Below, one piece after another: positions 1-11,399 of a stretch of DNA of 64,000 nt (its first letter is position 1; each line of letters begins with the position of its first letter). Made by a program: the position numbers and the translations under genes. The stretch is from Sphagnum compactum (taxonomy: Eukaryota > Bryophyta > Sphagnopsida > Sphagnales): assembly GCA_965153455.1 (NCBI GenBank), contig OZ234493.1, positions 11,770,213-11,834,212 on the forward strand. The letters run 5' to 3'. Below the pieces are notes generated by a model. The model was given only the letters and a program-made list of their open reading frames with translations. It searched no databases and was not told the origin of the DNA.

Positions 1-284
1 CTTGTGCAACATAAACTGCCCTTCTTTGTAGAAAGAAAACCCCATGTATTACTCTTCTGCAGTAACTTCGATTGCACAAAAAAAAGTAAAGGAGTTTGTG
101 CTTTGATTCCAGCCTAAGGACTCTCCGCATTCATAGCTCTCAAAAAGCTTCCAACAAACATCGCCCGACATATATGTATGTCTCCAATTCTGTAGGCCCG
201 CAAAAACCCTAGCAGCAATCTACCCTACAAAATGGGAAGAGCAGCAAGGGGTATAACAAAGAGGGCGATGGAGACTTCACTTAC

Positions 285-449
285 GGCATTGATGACATCG
301 TCGATGAAAGCTTGACTGTCGAATGCAAGATAGTGCACAGGGTACAAAGCCGGCAAAGACTCCAGGGAAAGAAGTATATCAGATTTGGTCCCTCCTTCTC
401 CTCCTCCTCCTCCTCCTCCTCCTGCCGCCCCTTGATCTTCCCCGCTCAT
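285..449 (-). CDS. First exon of an unrecognised gene, running off the left edge
   Basis: I do not recognise this gene. The minus-strand frame from the ATG at 449 reads MSGEDQGAAGG, a glycine run, then an ordinary mixed stretch ending SQAFIDDVINA. It is followed directly by a consensus GTAAGT donor (plus 279-284), so the exon ends at 285. An in-frame ATG at 509 would add a serine-rich leader of about 20 residues. The rest of the gene should lie at 1-278 or beyond the window; I could not place the next exon with confidence. The CT-rich stretch around 400-490 (GGA and AGA triplets on this strand) encodes the glycine and serine runs. The open frame further upstream (to 857) is probably leader, not protein. 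Confidence 0.5.
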
Positions 450-834
450 CACCTTCTCGTGTGCCCTTATTGCAAAAGAAGAAGAAGAAGAAGAAATGAT
501 TCCGTCCATTGCGACGACGCCATCACACAAACACAGAGCGAAGCAAACAGCGAGAAAGACGAGAGGAGGAAGAAGAAGAAGAGGCGGGAAATTTTCGAAT
601 AAAAAATTATTAATTGGAATGGGGACCTTCATGGATGCATCTAGGATGAAAACGATCCATCCATGTATAGATGGTCTAATAAAAATCATCGAATTTGGTG
701 ATCTTCGTAATCTAGGAAAATTGATGTAATTAATTACGTTACCAAAACAGAGAACCAAATTCCAAAGTGTGAAGAATTGAAGGTGCCTAGGACGAGTCCG
801 GGACCAGTCCAGGCCCACATTTTTGGGGCTTGAA

Positions 835-863
835 TGAATTAGCAGCCACCAATGCACCAGTTG
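835..863 (+). repeat. 29-bp sequence, inverted partner at 9883-9911
   Basis: The 29 bases match the reverse complement of 9883-9911 with one mismatch. The core is CAGCCACCAATGCACCAGTTG. Looser similarity continues for several tens of bases on either side. It may be an end or internal piece of a mobile element family. Confidence 0.6.
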
Positions 864-956
864 AGGATGAGCCCGTTCAACCCGTTTTGGGGATGAACCA
901 AAACCACATCCGGACTGCCCAAATATTTTTTTTTTCTCTCGCCTCTACTCTGCCCC

Positions 957-1085
957 AAAACATTTCTCCCCTACCTACCTTCCTCCCCCCTCCTACCTCC
1001 TACCTACCCCCTCCTACCTCCCCCCTCCTACCTACCTACCCCCCCCTACCTCCCCCCTCCTACCTACCTCCAACATCTTACCTCC
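957..1085 (+). repeat. Pyrimidine-rich CCTACC microsatellite
   Basis: A run of CCTACCTACC and CCCCCTCCTACC units, almost pure pyrimidine with A, directly before the larger minisatellite. No coding interpretation. Confidence 0.8.
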
Positions 1086-1094
1086 AATCGCCAT

Positions 1095-1262
1095 CGCCAG
1101 AGCACCACAGCGAGAGCAGGAGCACCATCGCGGGAGCACCACAGCGAGAACGGGAGCACCATCGCGGGAGCACCATAGGCAGAGCGGGAACGACGAAGCC
1201 AGACCGGGAGCACCACAGCCAGAGCGGGAGCGCCGGAGCTAGAGTTTTTTTCCTGAAGCGGG
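1095..1262 (+). repeat. Degenerate GGGAGCACCA tandem repeat
   Basis: About eight imperfect units of roughly 20 bases built on GCGGGAGCACCACAGCGAGA. The ORFs that cross it are products of the repeat. Confidence 0.7.
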
Positions 1263-1317
1263 AGCGCCAGAGCTTCAAGGTAAGCTTTTTTCCCTTCTTC
1301 TTTTTTATTTTGCATCG

Positions 1318-2215
1318 TGGAGCTCCGAGCTGCAGCTCCAAGCTCGTGGAGCTTGGAGCTCGGAGCTGCGCTGGAGCTCCAAGTTCGTGGAGCTCAGAGC
1401 TCGGAGCAGCGCAGCTCCAAGCTCGTGGAGCTCAGAGCTCGGAGCAGCGCAGCTCCAAGCTCGTGGAGCTCAGAGCTCGGAGCAGCACAGCTCCGATCTC
1501 GTGGAGCTTGGAGATCGGAGCTGCAGCTCCGAGCTCCACGAGAGCTGCACGAGAGCTCCACGAGAGCTGCACGAAAGCTCCACGAGAGCTCCACGAGAGC
1601 TCCACGAGAGCTCCACGAGAGCTGCACGAGAGCTGCACGAGAGCTCCACGAGAGCTGCACGAGAGCTCCACGAGAGCTCCACGAGAGCTGGAGCTCCGAG
1701 CTCCACGAGAGTTGCACGAGAGCTCCACGAGAGCTCCACGAGAACTGCACGAGAGCTGCACGAGAGCTCCACGAGAGCTACACGAGAGCTCCACGAGAGC
1801 TGCACGAGAGCTCCACGAGAGCTGGAGCTCCGAGCTCCACGAGAGTTGCACGAGAGCTCCACGAGAGCTCCACGAGAGCTAGAGCTCCGAGCTCCACGAG
1901 AGTTGCACGAGAGCTCCACGAGAGCTACACGAGAGTTGCACGAGAGCTCCACGAGAGTTGCACGAGAGCTGCACGAGAGCTGCACGAGAGCTCCACGAGA
2001 GCTGCACGAGAGCTCCACGAGAGCTCCACGAGAGCTGGAGCTCCGAGCTCCACGAAAGCTCCACGAAAGCTCCACGAGAGCTGGAGCTCCAAGCTCGTGG
2101 AGCTCGGAGCTCGAAGCAGCGCAGCTCCGAGTTCCACGAGAGCTAGAGCTCCAAGCTCGTGGAGCTCGGAGCTCGGAGCAGCGCAACTCCGAGCTCCACG
2201 AGATTGGAGCAGCTC
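1318..2215 (+). repeat. 11-bp minisatellite (AGCTCCACGAG / AGCTGCACGAG)
   Basis: About 900 bases built from an 11-bp unit, purest from 1535 to 2090. Units alternate mainly between AGCTCCACGAG and AGCTGCACGAG. The flanks carry longer variants with GAGCTCCAAGCTCGTGG. Because 11 is not a multiple of three and the unit has no stop codon, long open frames exist in several frames on both strands. They read as the same 11-residue repeat (RELHESSTRAP and variants) and should not be taken as genes. Confidence 0.9.
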
Positions 2216-2958
2216 CCTGGAAAGCAAAATGTGCTACAACCACCAGAGAGTTCCCCTGTACCTTGAAGTCTGCATATATTGGCATGAAAACTTCAGATAA
2301 ATGTGACAACTTGCTATATTCATCTGATTTTATGCATTTCTGGATATGGTGATCATGTTTCCCCAAGTCCTAGATATCTTGGAGCATAAGTTATAAACTA
2401 TGGACTTCTTAATTTTGAGATATAAAAGTTCTTAGTCCCCATTTTTGTAGCTCACATAAGGTTTTGCTGATGTTTAGGCAGTCAGAACTCATGTGCTGCC
2501 ATATAAAAATGGTTCTCCTGCATGTCCAAAACTGTGGGATCTGCCTTCTCTCATTTGCTCTCCCCAAATATTGGGCACAGTGAAGAACTAAAGATTCAGC
2601 AGTGAATGCTTATCCAGGCTCTGGCCAGATTCTGGAAGTGTGTGCTGTTTCTATTTGTTAGATCCCTGCAGTGATGAATGTTCTCTGCTCCTTCCCATCA
2701 AGTCTGTGGGAATGGGAATGATCAACTTATGGGGTTGTTGTTCATTATAACTACTCTCTTTCCTCAGTTTTTCTTTTGAATTAGTCCTTTAAATTAGCTT
2801 GTCTTTCTCACAACATGCTCAAAATCAGTTGATCATCTGCCATTTTAGATGGTACACTTTCAAAGTTGAGCTCTCCCAACTTTTATGTCAAAGTTTGTGC
2901 TTTTGTTCATTACAATTAACAATTGGTAATAACTACTGGTTTAGGGTTGGAGGTTATA
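2216..2958. other. No gene seen
   Basis: AT-moderate sequence between the minisatellite and the zinc-finger gene. It probably includes the promoter of that gene, but no clear TATA box or other signal was identified. Confidence 0.4.
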
Positions 2959-4469
2959 ATGGGTAGGAGGAGAGTAAAGAAAAGCGATGCAGCAGATGCG
3001 GGAGGTGCCCAGGAAATTGTCACCACATCAGATGCGGGAGGTGCCCAAAAAATTGTCATCACATCAAATGCGGGAGGTGCCCAAGAAATTGTCACCACAT
3101 CAGATGCGGGAGGTGCCCAGGAAATTGTCACCACATCAAATGCGGGAGGTGCCCAGCAAATTGTCACCACATCAGATGCGGGAGGTGCCCAGCAAATTGT
3201 TGCTAAGGATAATATTGCTGCATTAGATCGGGAAACTGGTGAGCATAATTGTGCTCTATCACAATTGAAACAGAAGGGTAGCATTGGTATAGATTACTTT
3301 AGAATTCGTGGACATTAGAAGATAGGACATTAGATTAATTACAAATTAATAAAATTGTACAAATTTCTCAAAATTTAATTGCACCTGCACCTTCCATTTG
3401 TTGGATGGTGCAGGAATTTTTTTGTCAAATTTTTTTTACTGCAATACCTTAGAACAGTTCATGTTTATAGAAGTAATATGTAATTTTGTGATTTGATGTT
3501 TTGCAATACCTGCATTTTGTTTATTGAACTTTCTATTTTTGGGTTTAGGTTCGGAACTGGAAACTGAGCAAGCTTCTCAACCACCTGCAGTTATTTGTCC
3601 ACCTAATCTGGCTCGGAAGGATAAGGAATGGACAAAGGTCGGGTCCAAATGGAAGTGCAAAGTCCACAATTGCACTGTCGCATATTGTGCGAAATGGCTA
3701 TTGACACAGCATTTGAAGGAGGTGCACGGCTTGGTGGCAGAAAAGTCAAAACCTGGGAGGCCTTCAACTACTGCAGGAGGTCCTCGGCATCAAGACCATG
3801 GCAAGATGAACGCTCGCATTTTGGGAGATGCGATGGCTGTGCAGAGGCGAAATGATCAGAAAGCTGCTAGTCGTGCTCGTGCCAAAGCAGAACGCGAGTG
3901 GAATCATTTGATGACTCTTGCAAAACAGTGTCCACCACTCCCAAAACCACCTTTGGTCAGATTTGCTTCAGAGCAATTGTTGAAGGTGTTGGGCCTTGAT
4001 GCCTGGGGCGTGGGCAGTGTGGCGCGAGATGCAATTGTACGAATGGAGAAGGATGATGACTTACAGGGGATGATCCGATCCACTCGTTGTGCATACGCAC
4101 GACAATTAAAGACGGCATGGGATGTGAAGAATTGGGAGCGAGAGTCCAGCAAAACAAATCGGACAAAACAATTATCGGATGTTTTGGATTTTCATGAATC
4201 TAGAATGATTCATGGAAGGTAAGAAAAAATATTAAGCAATGTTTTTTTTTTTTTACTGTATTTGATTCAAGGTGTGTTACGGTTTAATTTGGTGATTTTT
4301 GGGTGTTTGTAGGGTTCAGGACCAAACAAAGGCCCAATTTGTTGCAAATGCAGTTCAGATTGAGATGCAACGCCGCCATCTTTACACTGCTCATCATGCA
4401 GCAAAGGCTGCAAATGCAGCAGCTGCATATCGAGCTAAACGCGGGATTGTAGATACTGATATGGGTTAG
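2959..4469 (+). CDS. C2H2 zinc-finger protein with 12-residue repeats, three exons
   Basis: Exons 2959-3238, 3549-4218 and 4313-4469 join in phase at GT-AG borders (donors GTGAGC and GTAAGA; acceptors TTTAG and TTGTAG) and end at TAG. The start ATG opens MGRRRVKKSDAADAGG. Exon 1 then has six copies of a 12-residue repeat, DAGGAQEIVTTS, encoded by a 36-bp tandem repeat. Exon 2 has one zinc finger of the pattern C-x4-C-x12-H-x4-H (WKCKVHNC ... HLKEVH), followed by a basic stretch (KSKPGRPS). Exon 3 ends in an alanine-rich helix-like tail (AAKAANAAAAYRAK). Total is about 368 residues. The single finger and basic flank suggest nucleic-acid binding. I do not recognise the family. It lies among repeats, so an origin in a transposon-borne family is possible. 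No transposase motif was seen. Confidence 0.75.
2993..3200 (+). repeat. 36-bp tandem repeat inside zinc-finger exon 1
   Basis: Six copies of a unit reading GATGCGGGAGGTGCCCAGGA and the next 16 bases. Copies differ at a few positions, and the reading frame is kept because the unit is 12 codons. Confidence 0.9.
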
Positions 4470-4779
4470 GGTTTCATTTTATATAATTAGTAAGGTTTTG
4501 TAGCCCTTTTCTTTTTTGGACTACCCAATTTTGAACTTTGATCCTTTGATATGTTATAGTGATCCAATGTTTTTTCTTCATTGGGTTCTCTAGTAATTTT
4601 CCATGCACCCATTTTTGTACATCTTTTATTAATATAATAGTATCGACTACTCACACTTGTTTGATGTGTATTTGGTTAATCCTATATGTCTTCTTTGTCA
4701 TAATTTTGTTTGTACTTGAGATGTAAGAATCAAATCAAAGATCAAAATAAACATTATACAATACTTACATCTAAGTTAA

Positions 4780-5200
4780 TAGGACTCACATCACTTGAAG
4801 ACTTTTAAAATAATCCACGCATTTTAAACATATAATACCCACATCATTTTCTATTATGAACTCCATAAGACCATTTTCTAATATGCAATACCTGCATATA
4901 ACCTCAAAAAATAGCCACAGACATTTTGCATTAAATGCAATACCCGCATATAAGTCCCATAATAGGCAATGGCCTTTTTCATTCATTGCAATACCCTCAT
5001 ATGAGTCCCATAATAGCCGCTGGCATTTTGCATTCCTTGCAATACCCACATAAAGGGCACAAATAATCGTTGACATTCTTCATTCGTTGCAATACCCGCA
5101 TATAGTCTCCAAAATAGCGACTCGTTTTTTTGGGTTCTCTTGCAATACCCGCATATAGGTCCCATAATAGTTGCTGGTTTTTTCATTCATTGTAAAACTT
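4780..5200 (+). repeat. ~57-bp repeat family with TTGCAATACCCGCATA core
   Basis: About six to seven diverged units, each holding TTGCAATACCCGCATATA(G/T) and CCCATAATAG. Related units recur at 7860-8070. The opposite strand shows open frames with a periodic GIA motif that are repeat products. Confidence 0.8.
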
Positions 5201-5569
5201 ACATTTTGTCATAAAATTAATTTAGAATAATATTTAATTTAGGCATATAAAAAGACATAATTTTGGTACCCAGACCATTTTTGAAATGACATTACATGCG
5301 AGTATTGCATTTAGGGTTTAGGGTTTTCACATATGCTTTCCTCCAATCACCTATGTATTATTTCAGTATGATCTTGTAAATATGTATTGCATTTTTTTGC
5401 ATATAAAATTCCCCCTATAATGCACCATAGATTTATTTCATTTACTATTAATTTGTAAAAAAACTGTTAATTAATTTAGGGTTTCCCAAACTCTAAATTT
5501 CAATCATGGATTCCCAATCAACAACCCCAACCTCCATACACACCTTTGTTAGCATATGATTTTGAAATT

Positions 5570-5740
5570 AACTAGTTATTTTAGAGTGACCCTAAATGCA
5601 AGTATTGCATTTAGGGTAAGATCTTCATTTAAAAAAGGCTTAAACCCCACATGCGTATTTTTTGTGTGACCCAAAGTGCAGGTATTGCATTTAGGGTAGG
5701 ATTTTCGTATAAAGATGCTTAAACCCACATGCGTACAATA
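5570..5740 (+). repeat. ~80-bp repeat with GCAGGTATTGCATTTAGGGT core
   Basis: Two units of a family that also occurs at 7555-7700, 8610-8820 and 9335-9530. Each has a core ending TTTAGGGT, then GATCTTC(A/G)TATAAAGA, then CCCCACATGCGTA. The TTTAGGG in each unit matches the plant telomere motif. Confidence 0.8.
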
Positions 5741-5867
5741 GCCTCCCGCCTAAGTACGCAACTTGAACCTGGGAGGAGTGTGCGTACTTAGTCGGTAGGT
5801 GCGCACTTAAGACCAATCACTTTTCTTTGTAGCCACAACAGCAGCTTTTGCAGCATCATTATCAGTA

Positions 5868-6597
5868 TCTTAAACCTAAACCCTAAACCTAAACCCTAAA
5901 CCCAAAACCTGAACCTAAACCCTAAACCTTAAACCCTAAATCTAAACCCTAAATCTAAACCCTAACTTAAACCCTAAACCTTAAACCTAAACCCTAAATC
6001 TAAACCTAAACCCTAAACCTTAAACCTAAACCCTAAATCTAAACCTAAACCCTAAACTTAAACCTAAACCTTAACCTTAAACCCTAAATCTAAACCCTAA
6101 CTTAAACCCTAAACGCCTAAACCCTAAAACCTAAATCTAAACCTAAACCCTAAACTTAAACCTAATCCTTAACCTTAAACCCTAAATCTAAACCCTAACT
6201 TAAACCCTAAACCTTAAACCTAAACCCTAAATCTAAACCTAAACCCTAAACCTTAAACCTAAACCTAAACCTTAAACCCTAAATCTAAACCCTAACTTAA
6301 ACCCTAAATCTAAACCCTAACTTAAACCCTAAACCCCTAAACCGTAAACCCTAAATCTAAACCTAAACCCTAAACCCTAAACCTAAACCTTAACCTTAAA
6401 CCCTAAATCTAAACCCTAACTTATACCCAAAACCCCTAAACCCTAAATCTAACCCTAAACCCTAAACTTAAACCTAAACCCTAAACCTTAAATCTAAACC
6501 CTAAACTTAAACCTAAACCCTAAATTTAAACCTAAACCTTAACCTTAAACCCTAAACTTAAACCTAAACCCTAAACCTTAAACCTAAACCCTCTATA
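5868..6597 (+). repeat. Interstitial telomere-like array (CCCTAAA type)
   Basis: About 730 bases of degenerate CCCTAAA, with CCTAAA, CTTAAA and CCCTAAATCTAAA variants. A short block of the opposite orientation (GTTTAGGGTTTTAGGGTTT) at 6636-6660 and another forward block at 6680-6710 follow. This is the Arabidopsis-type telomere motif in a strongly decayed form, as in interstitial telomeric repeats. It is not a chromosome end, since ordinary sequence continues on both sides. Confidence 0.85.
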
Positions 6598-6711
6598 ATG
6601 CACTGTAGATTTATTTTATTTACTATTAATATTTGTAGGGTTTAGGGTTTTAGGGTTTACCCAACCTTAACCTGTGAAAACCCAACCCTAAACCCTAAAC
6701 CCCTAAAATAT

Positions 6712-9330
6712 TATATGTATTGAAAATGGATCAACAGTATAATTCCATAATATCATTATTTATGTATTAGGTTTTATAAATAACAATATATTTGGACCAA
6801 TATTTAAACCACTATTATGTGGTTTGATTTTTTTTTAACACAATTTAAAATCTCATTAAATTAAAGACTTTATATTTACGTTTTTAGTATGAATATACAA
6901 CTTTAAAAGGGGAAAAAAAATATGAACATCTTTGAAAAATATTTAAGCTTGAACTTTTTATTTTTTGATCTTCACAAACTTTGTATTGCATTTAGGGTTG
7001 GGTTTTCACATAAGGTTTGTTTTTTACCTTTGTGTGATAACTCCAACCTAATTTTCCCAATCTCTTTCAGGAAGATATAGAATGCAATTGTATTGTTTCA
7101 CATATGTCTAAACCCTAAAATTTTCCCCCCAATTTAATATAAAATATTTATGATAATTAATGAATTATCAATAAAATTTGTCATATAATTAAATAATTAA
7201 TAGACCATTATTTTAGATAATTTAGATGATTAATTATGAAGAATTAGATAATCATTTATTTATTTAAAATAATTAACCAATCATTTGGCTTAAATTTATT
7301 TACTTGAAAATAAAAAGTTGGATTTAATCAGATTAATTAATTTGATATTTGATTGACTAAATTTAGTATATTTTTGTTTTAATAAGTTATTGGAATCATT
7401 ATTTAAGATAATTATTCCATGTTATAAATTGCAAGTTCAACTTTTTCATGAAAATTTCTTACACCAAATTAAGCTTGATCACAATTGTCATTGTACTATT
7501 TGTTCCACAAATAATAGAACCTCTTTTCAAATTCATGAAAAAAAGTAAGGGTTAACTAATTATTTTAGAGTGACCCTAAATGCAGGTATTGCATTTAGGG
7601 TAGGATCTTCATTTAAAGAAGGCTTAAACCCCACATGCGTATTTTTCGTGTGACCCAAAATGCAGGTATTGCATTTAGGGTAGGGTTTTTTGAAGGTGAC
7701 TTTGCGTCTGCATATTGTGTATAGGGCTAGGTCTTCACTTAAGGGTACCCAAACCATTTAGATGGGGTTTTTTCAAACGTGGGTATTACATTTAGGTTTG
7801 TTTTTTCATTTCAACTTCAGACTTATACTTACCTTTACCAACTAGAATTTTGGGGTCTCATTGCAATACCTACATCCGTACTTACTTTTACCAACTGAAT
7901 AGTTGCTGACATTCTTCATTCGTTGCAATACCCGCATATCGATCCATGGTATTCGTTGGGTTTTTATAACATTCGTTGCAATACCCGCATATAGTTCCCA
8001 TAATAGCTGCTGGTTTTTTTTGGCATCTCTTGCAATACTCGCATATAGGTCTCATAATAGTTGCTGGTTTATTTTTGATCTCAACAAACTTTGTATCGCA
8101 TTCAGGGTTGGGTTTTCACATAAAGTTTGTTAATTACATTTGTGTGATAACTCCAACCTCATTTTCTCAATCTCTTTGAAGAAAATATAGAACGAGATTG
8201 TATTGTGTCACATATATTTAAACCTAAAAATTTCCCCCCAATTTAATATAAAATATTTCTGATAATTAATTTATTATCAAATAATTTAGATGAATAATTA
8301 TCAAAAATCAGATTGATTAATTTGATATTTGATAATTAACTGAAGTATATTTTTGTTTTAATAAGTTATTGAAATCACTATTTAAGATAATTATTCCATG
8401 TTATAGATTGTAAGTTCAGCTTTTTCATGAAAAATTCCTACACCAAGATAAGTTTGATCACAATTGTCATCGTATTATTTGATCCACAAACAATACAACC
8501 TCTTTTCAAATTCATGAAACGAAGTAAGAATCATGGAACTCCTAATCAACAACACTAACCTCTATACACACCTTTGTTAGCATATAAATTTGAAATTAAT
8601 TAATTATTTTTGTGTGCCCCAAAATGTAGGTATTGCATTTAGGGTAGGATCTTCATATAAAGAAGCTTAAACCCTATATGCGTCCTTTCGGAGTGGCCCA
8701 AATTGCAGGTATTGCATTTAGGGTAGGATCTTCGTATAAAGATGCTTAAACCCCACATGTGTATTTTTTGTGTGCCCCAAATGCAGGTATTGCATTTAGG
8801 GTGGGATCTTCATATAAACCCTAACTATACAAACCCTAACAAAAAGAAGAATTAGTGATATATGCCCTAAACCCAAAAAAACTATATAAACTATACAAAT
8901 CATATAATGCAAAATAACCAAATTTAAAAGAACATAGGAAAAAATTTAGAAACCAAAATTCAAAGGTTTTTAATTATAAATATTTATTAATTGAAAGAAA
9001 ATATGTTAATCTTTAGAAATAATCAAATAAATTTCGTACAAAACCAAAAAAGAAGATATGTCTTTTACCTTTGTGTGATTTTTCCAACCTAATTTTTCCA
9101 TTCTTTTTGAAGAAGGTATAAAATGCAATTGTATTACTTCACATGTGTGTAAACCCTAAAATTTTCCCCCCAAATTTAGCTTACTTTAAATTAATTATTA
9201 TACATTTATGAAAAACTTATCAATTAATTTACGTGTCTCAACCCTAAACCTAATGATTAAGTTAGTAGGGTATGTAATTAATAGAGTAGCTAGGTTAGTA
9301 GGGTCGGTGGTTAGTACAGTAGCTTGGTTA
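6712..9330. other. AT-rich repeat-bearing region without genes
   Basis: Very AT-rich sequence. Two similar segments (about 6960-7550 and 8080-8530) share ACCTTTGTGTGATAACTCCA, AATTTAATATAAAATATTT and CATGTTATA, so this is a diverged large-scale duplication. A third, weaker copy is near 9060-9180. The TTGCAATACCC and GCATTTAGGG repeats are scattered through it. Confidence 0.6.
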
Positions 9331-9334
9331 GTGA

Positions 9335-9530
9335 TGTGACCCAAAATGCAAGTATTGCATTTAGGGTATGATCTTCATATAAAGATGCTAAAAGCCCACA
9401 TGCGTACTTTCGAAATGGCCCAAAATGCAGGTATTGCATTTAGGGTAGGATCTTTGTATAAAGAAAGCTTGAACCCCACATGCGTACTTTCGAAATGGCC
9501 CAAAATGCAGGTATTGCATTTAGGGTAAGG
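9335..9530 (+). repeat. ~80-bp tandem repeat, GCATTTAGGG family
   Basis: Two full units and one partial unit in tandem. Each starts GGCCCAAAATGCAGGTATTG and ends CACATGCGTACTTTCGAAAT. These are the best-preserved copies of the family in the window. Confidence 0.85.
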
Positions 9531-9552
9531 TTTTTAGGGTAGGGTATGTAAT

Positions 9553-9705
9553 TAATAGGGTAGCTAGGTTAGTAGGGTAGGTGGTAAGTACAGTAGCTAG
9601 GTTAGTAGGGTAGGTGATGAGTACAGTAGCCAGGTTAGTAGGGTAGGTGGTGAGTACAGTAGCCAGGTTAGTAGGGTAGGTGGTGAGTACAGTAGCTAGG
9701 TAGAA
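9553..9705 (+). repeat. 33-bp minisatellite
   Basis: About five tandem units reading TTAGTAGGGTAGGTGGTGAG then TACAGTAGCCAGG. The minus-strand frame through it repeats TTYPTNLATVL and is a repeat product, since the unit is 11 codons. Confidence 0.9.
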
Positions 9706-9882
9706 AAGTGAACAGGGTAGAAAAGTGAGCAGGGTAGCTATGTGTGAGGTCAGGTCTAGGGAAAAACGAGCAAGAAAAAAATAAAATAAAATACAGTGGT
9801 CAGCAGCAAAAAGAAATCGACTGTGATGAGCCCCATCCGGCGCCGAATGAAAAAACGCAACCCATCCAGTGGACAGAACGGC

Positions 9883-9911
9883 CAACTGGTGCATTGGTGG
9901 CTGTTAATTCA
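9883..9911 (-). repeat. Inverted partner of 835-863
   Basis: Reverse complement of 835-863 with one mismatch. The pair brackets about 9 kb that contain the zinc-finger gene and most of the repeats. Confidence 0.6.
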
Positions 9912-10259
9912 CTCTGGCCCATTTTTGGATTGTCACTCACGTCGTTGGCTTTGCAAAGAACAAGGGGAATGTTGCGTACACAGCCGGTGAGCGAACATTT
10001 AAGCCTCAAGGCAGGTCGGATCCAAGGGGAGGGCTCCATTGTTTCTGGTGTCTAAACAAAACTTGAACCCCTCCTATTGTCACATCAGCATTAAAAATCG
10101 TCAAAAACTAAATAAATTGAGAAAAGTTATAGACCCCCTAAGTAGAGGGGTCAAGAACTCTAAATAAATAAATAATCTAATGTTACAAAGCCGGTTTTTG
10201 AACACCCAAAAAATTCTTTTTATATTGCTCTATTGCTATTAGAGTTTAAACATGATTTA

Positions 10260-11250
10260 TAGAACTCAATGACGCGCTCCCAAGTTCCTCGTAGACCCAC
10301 TTGAGGGTCCAAGTATGCGGCAATGCGGAAGGAGTTGGAACTTGGAGCCGCTCCCTAGCTCACAACACTTGAGGGGTAGAGGGGTGTGTTGGAGCTCCAG
10401 GATGGGACTAGGAAGAGTTGACAAGCTTACTCACTCACACGGCCTTGCACGAAACCCTCATGAAGTGGTTAGTGCATAGTTGAAGCACCTTTGGTGCTAG
10501 GAAGAGCCACGGGCAACCTTAGACTCACTTGATTCACCTCGGCCCGGACTTGGGGAAGCCACCACCTTCCCCCTTTATCACATTTGGGAACACCCTTGGG
10601 TGTTAGGACAAGCCACGGGCACTTGGACTCACTCACCACGGCCCGGACTTGGGAGTAAGTCAGCACCTTACTCCCTTGGGGAAGCCATCACCTTCCCCTT
10701 GGGGAAGCCACCACCTTCCCCCTTATAGTATACTCTGCAGCTCTCCACGGAGGCTACATCCAAATGGCCATTTTTCCCGGGACTCCCGCGTGGGAGTCCC
10801 GAAATCGCGCCAAATGGGACTCCCGGGACTTTGGAGCCCCATAACTTTGCGATCAGACCTCGGATCGCGATGCGGTCTGAAGCAAAGTTGTAGCTCTCGT
10901 CGAGAGCTTTCCAACGATATGTGGCAAGCCCCCTGCAGCTAAGTAAATCGGGTCGATTCCCGACTTTTAGTGGTCGGGAGTCAAACTGGCAGTTCGACTC
11001 CCGGCCCTTCTTTTGGCCATAACTTGTGTTTCAAATGTCCAAATGAGCAATGCGAGCCCATTTTAGACATCTAAGCTTCAAGAGCTTTCCATTGATATAA
11101 AGAGCGCCACAAGCCATTGAGATTTGGCCCCTCAAATCTCTCTCTGAAGTTTTGGGAGTCCCTTTGGGATTCCAACTCTCACCAACTCCCAACGTGGGAG
11201 TTCACTTGGGAGTGTGAGGGTTCACTCCCTCACACTCTCTGGACTCTTTG
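10260..11250. repeat. Non-coding, retroelement-like sequence with internal direct repeats
   Basis: Several short direct repeats are visible. CACGGCCCGGACTTGGG occurs near 10640, with a close variant near 10540. GGGGAAGCCACCACCTTCCCC variants occur three times between 10553 and 10730. A motif of the form GAGCTTTCCA(A/T)(C/T)GATAT occurs twice and in weaker form near 11985. The GC content is higher than in the flanks. The style resembles LTR or internal untranslated sequence of a plant retroelement, but no LTR pair, primer-binding site or polyprotein motif was found. Confidence 0.4.
10778..10801. repeat. Perfect 24-bp palindrome with 4-bp loop
   Basis: The arms CGGGACTCCC and GGGAGTCCCG flank GCGT. 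The same CGGGACTCCC-type sequence recurs nearby (10818-10830), so it belongs to the repeated GC-rich block. Confidence 0.8.
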
Positions 11251-11399
11251 CACTCCTTGCACTCCCGGGAGCATGTGATGTGCCTCCCGGGTCTACTACT
11301 AGGCCCGTAACCTCACAACCCCTTTGCCTTGGTCGCAAGCCAAAGGCTAGGGTTACGACACTCAAGGTGCCGCTCCCATAGAACTTTAAATCATTTAGA

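Noticed and set aside
830-2366. Several 300-codon ORFs on both strands
   Set aside because: They are translations of the 11-bp minisatellite in different frames; none has a start context, an intron structure or a non-repetitive domain.
4780-9530. CRISPR-like array
   Set aside because: The repeats are direct but diverged, spacing is irregular, spacers are not unique, and the genome is eukaryotic.
9520-9894. Minus-strand ORF with TTYPTNLATVL repeats
   Set aside because: Produced by the 33-bp minisatellite.
10260-11250. Complete LTR retrotransposon
   Set aside because: No paired LTRs, primer-binding site, polypurine tract or polyprotein could be identified.
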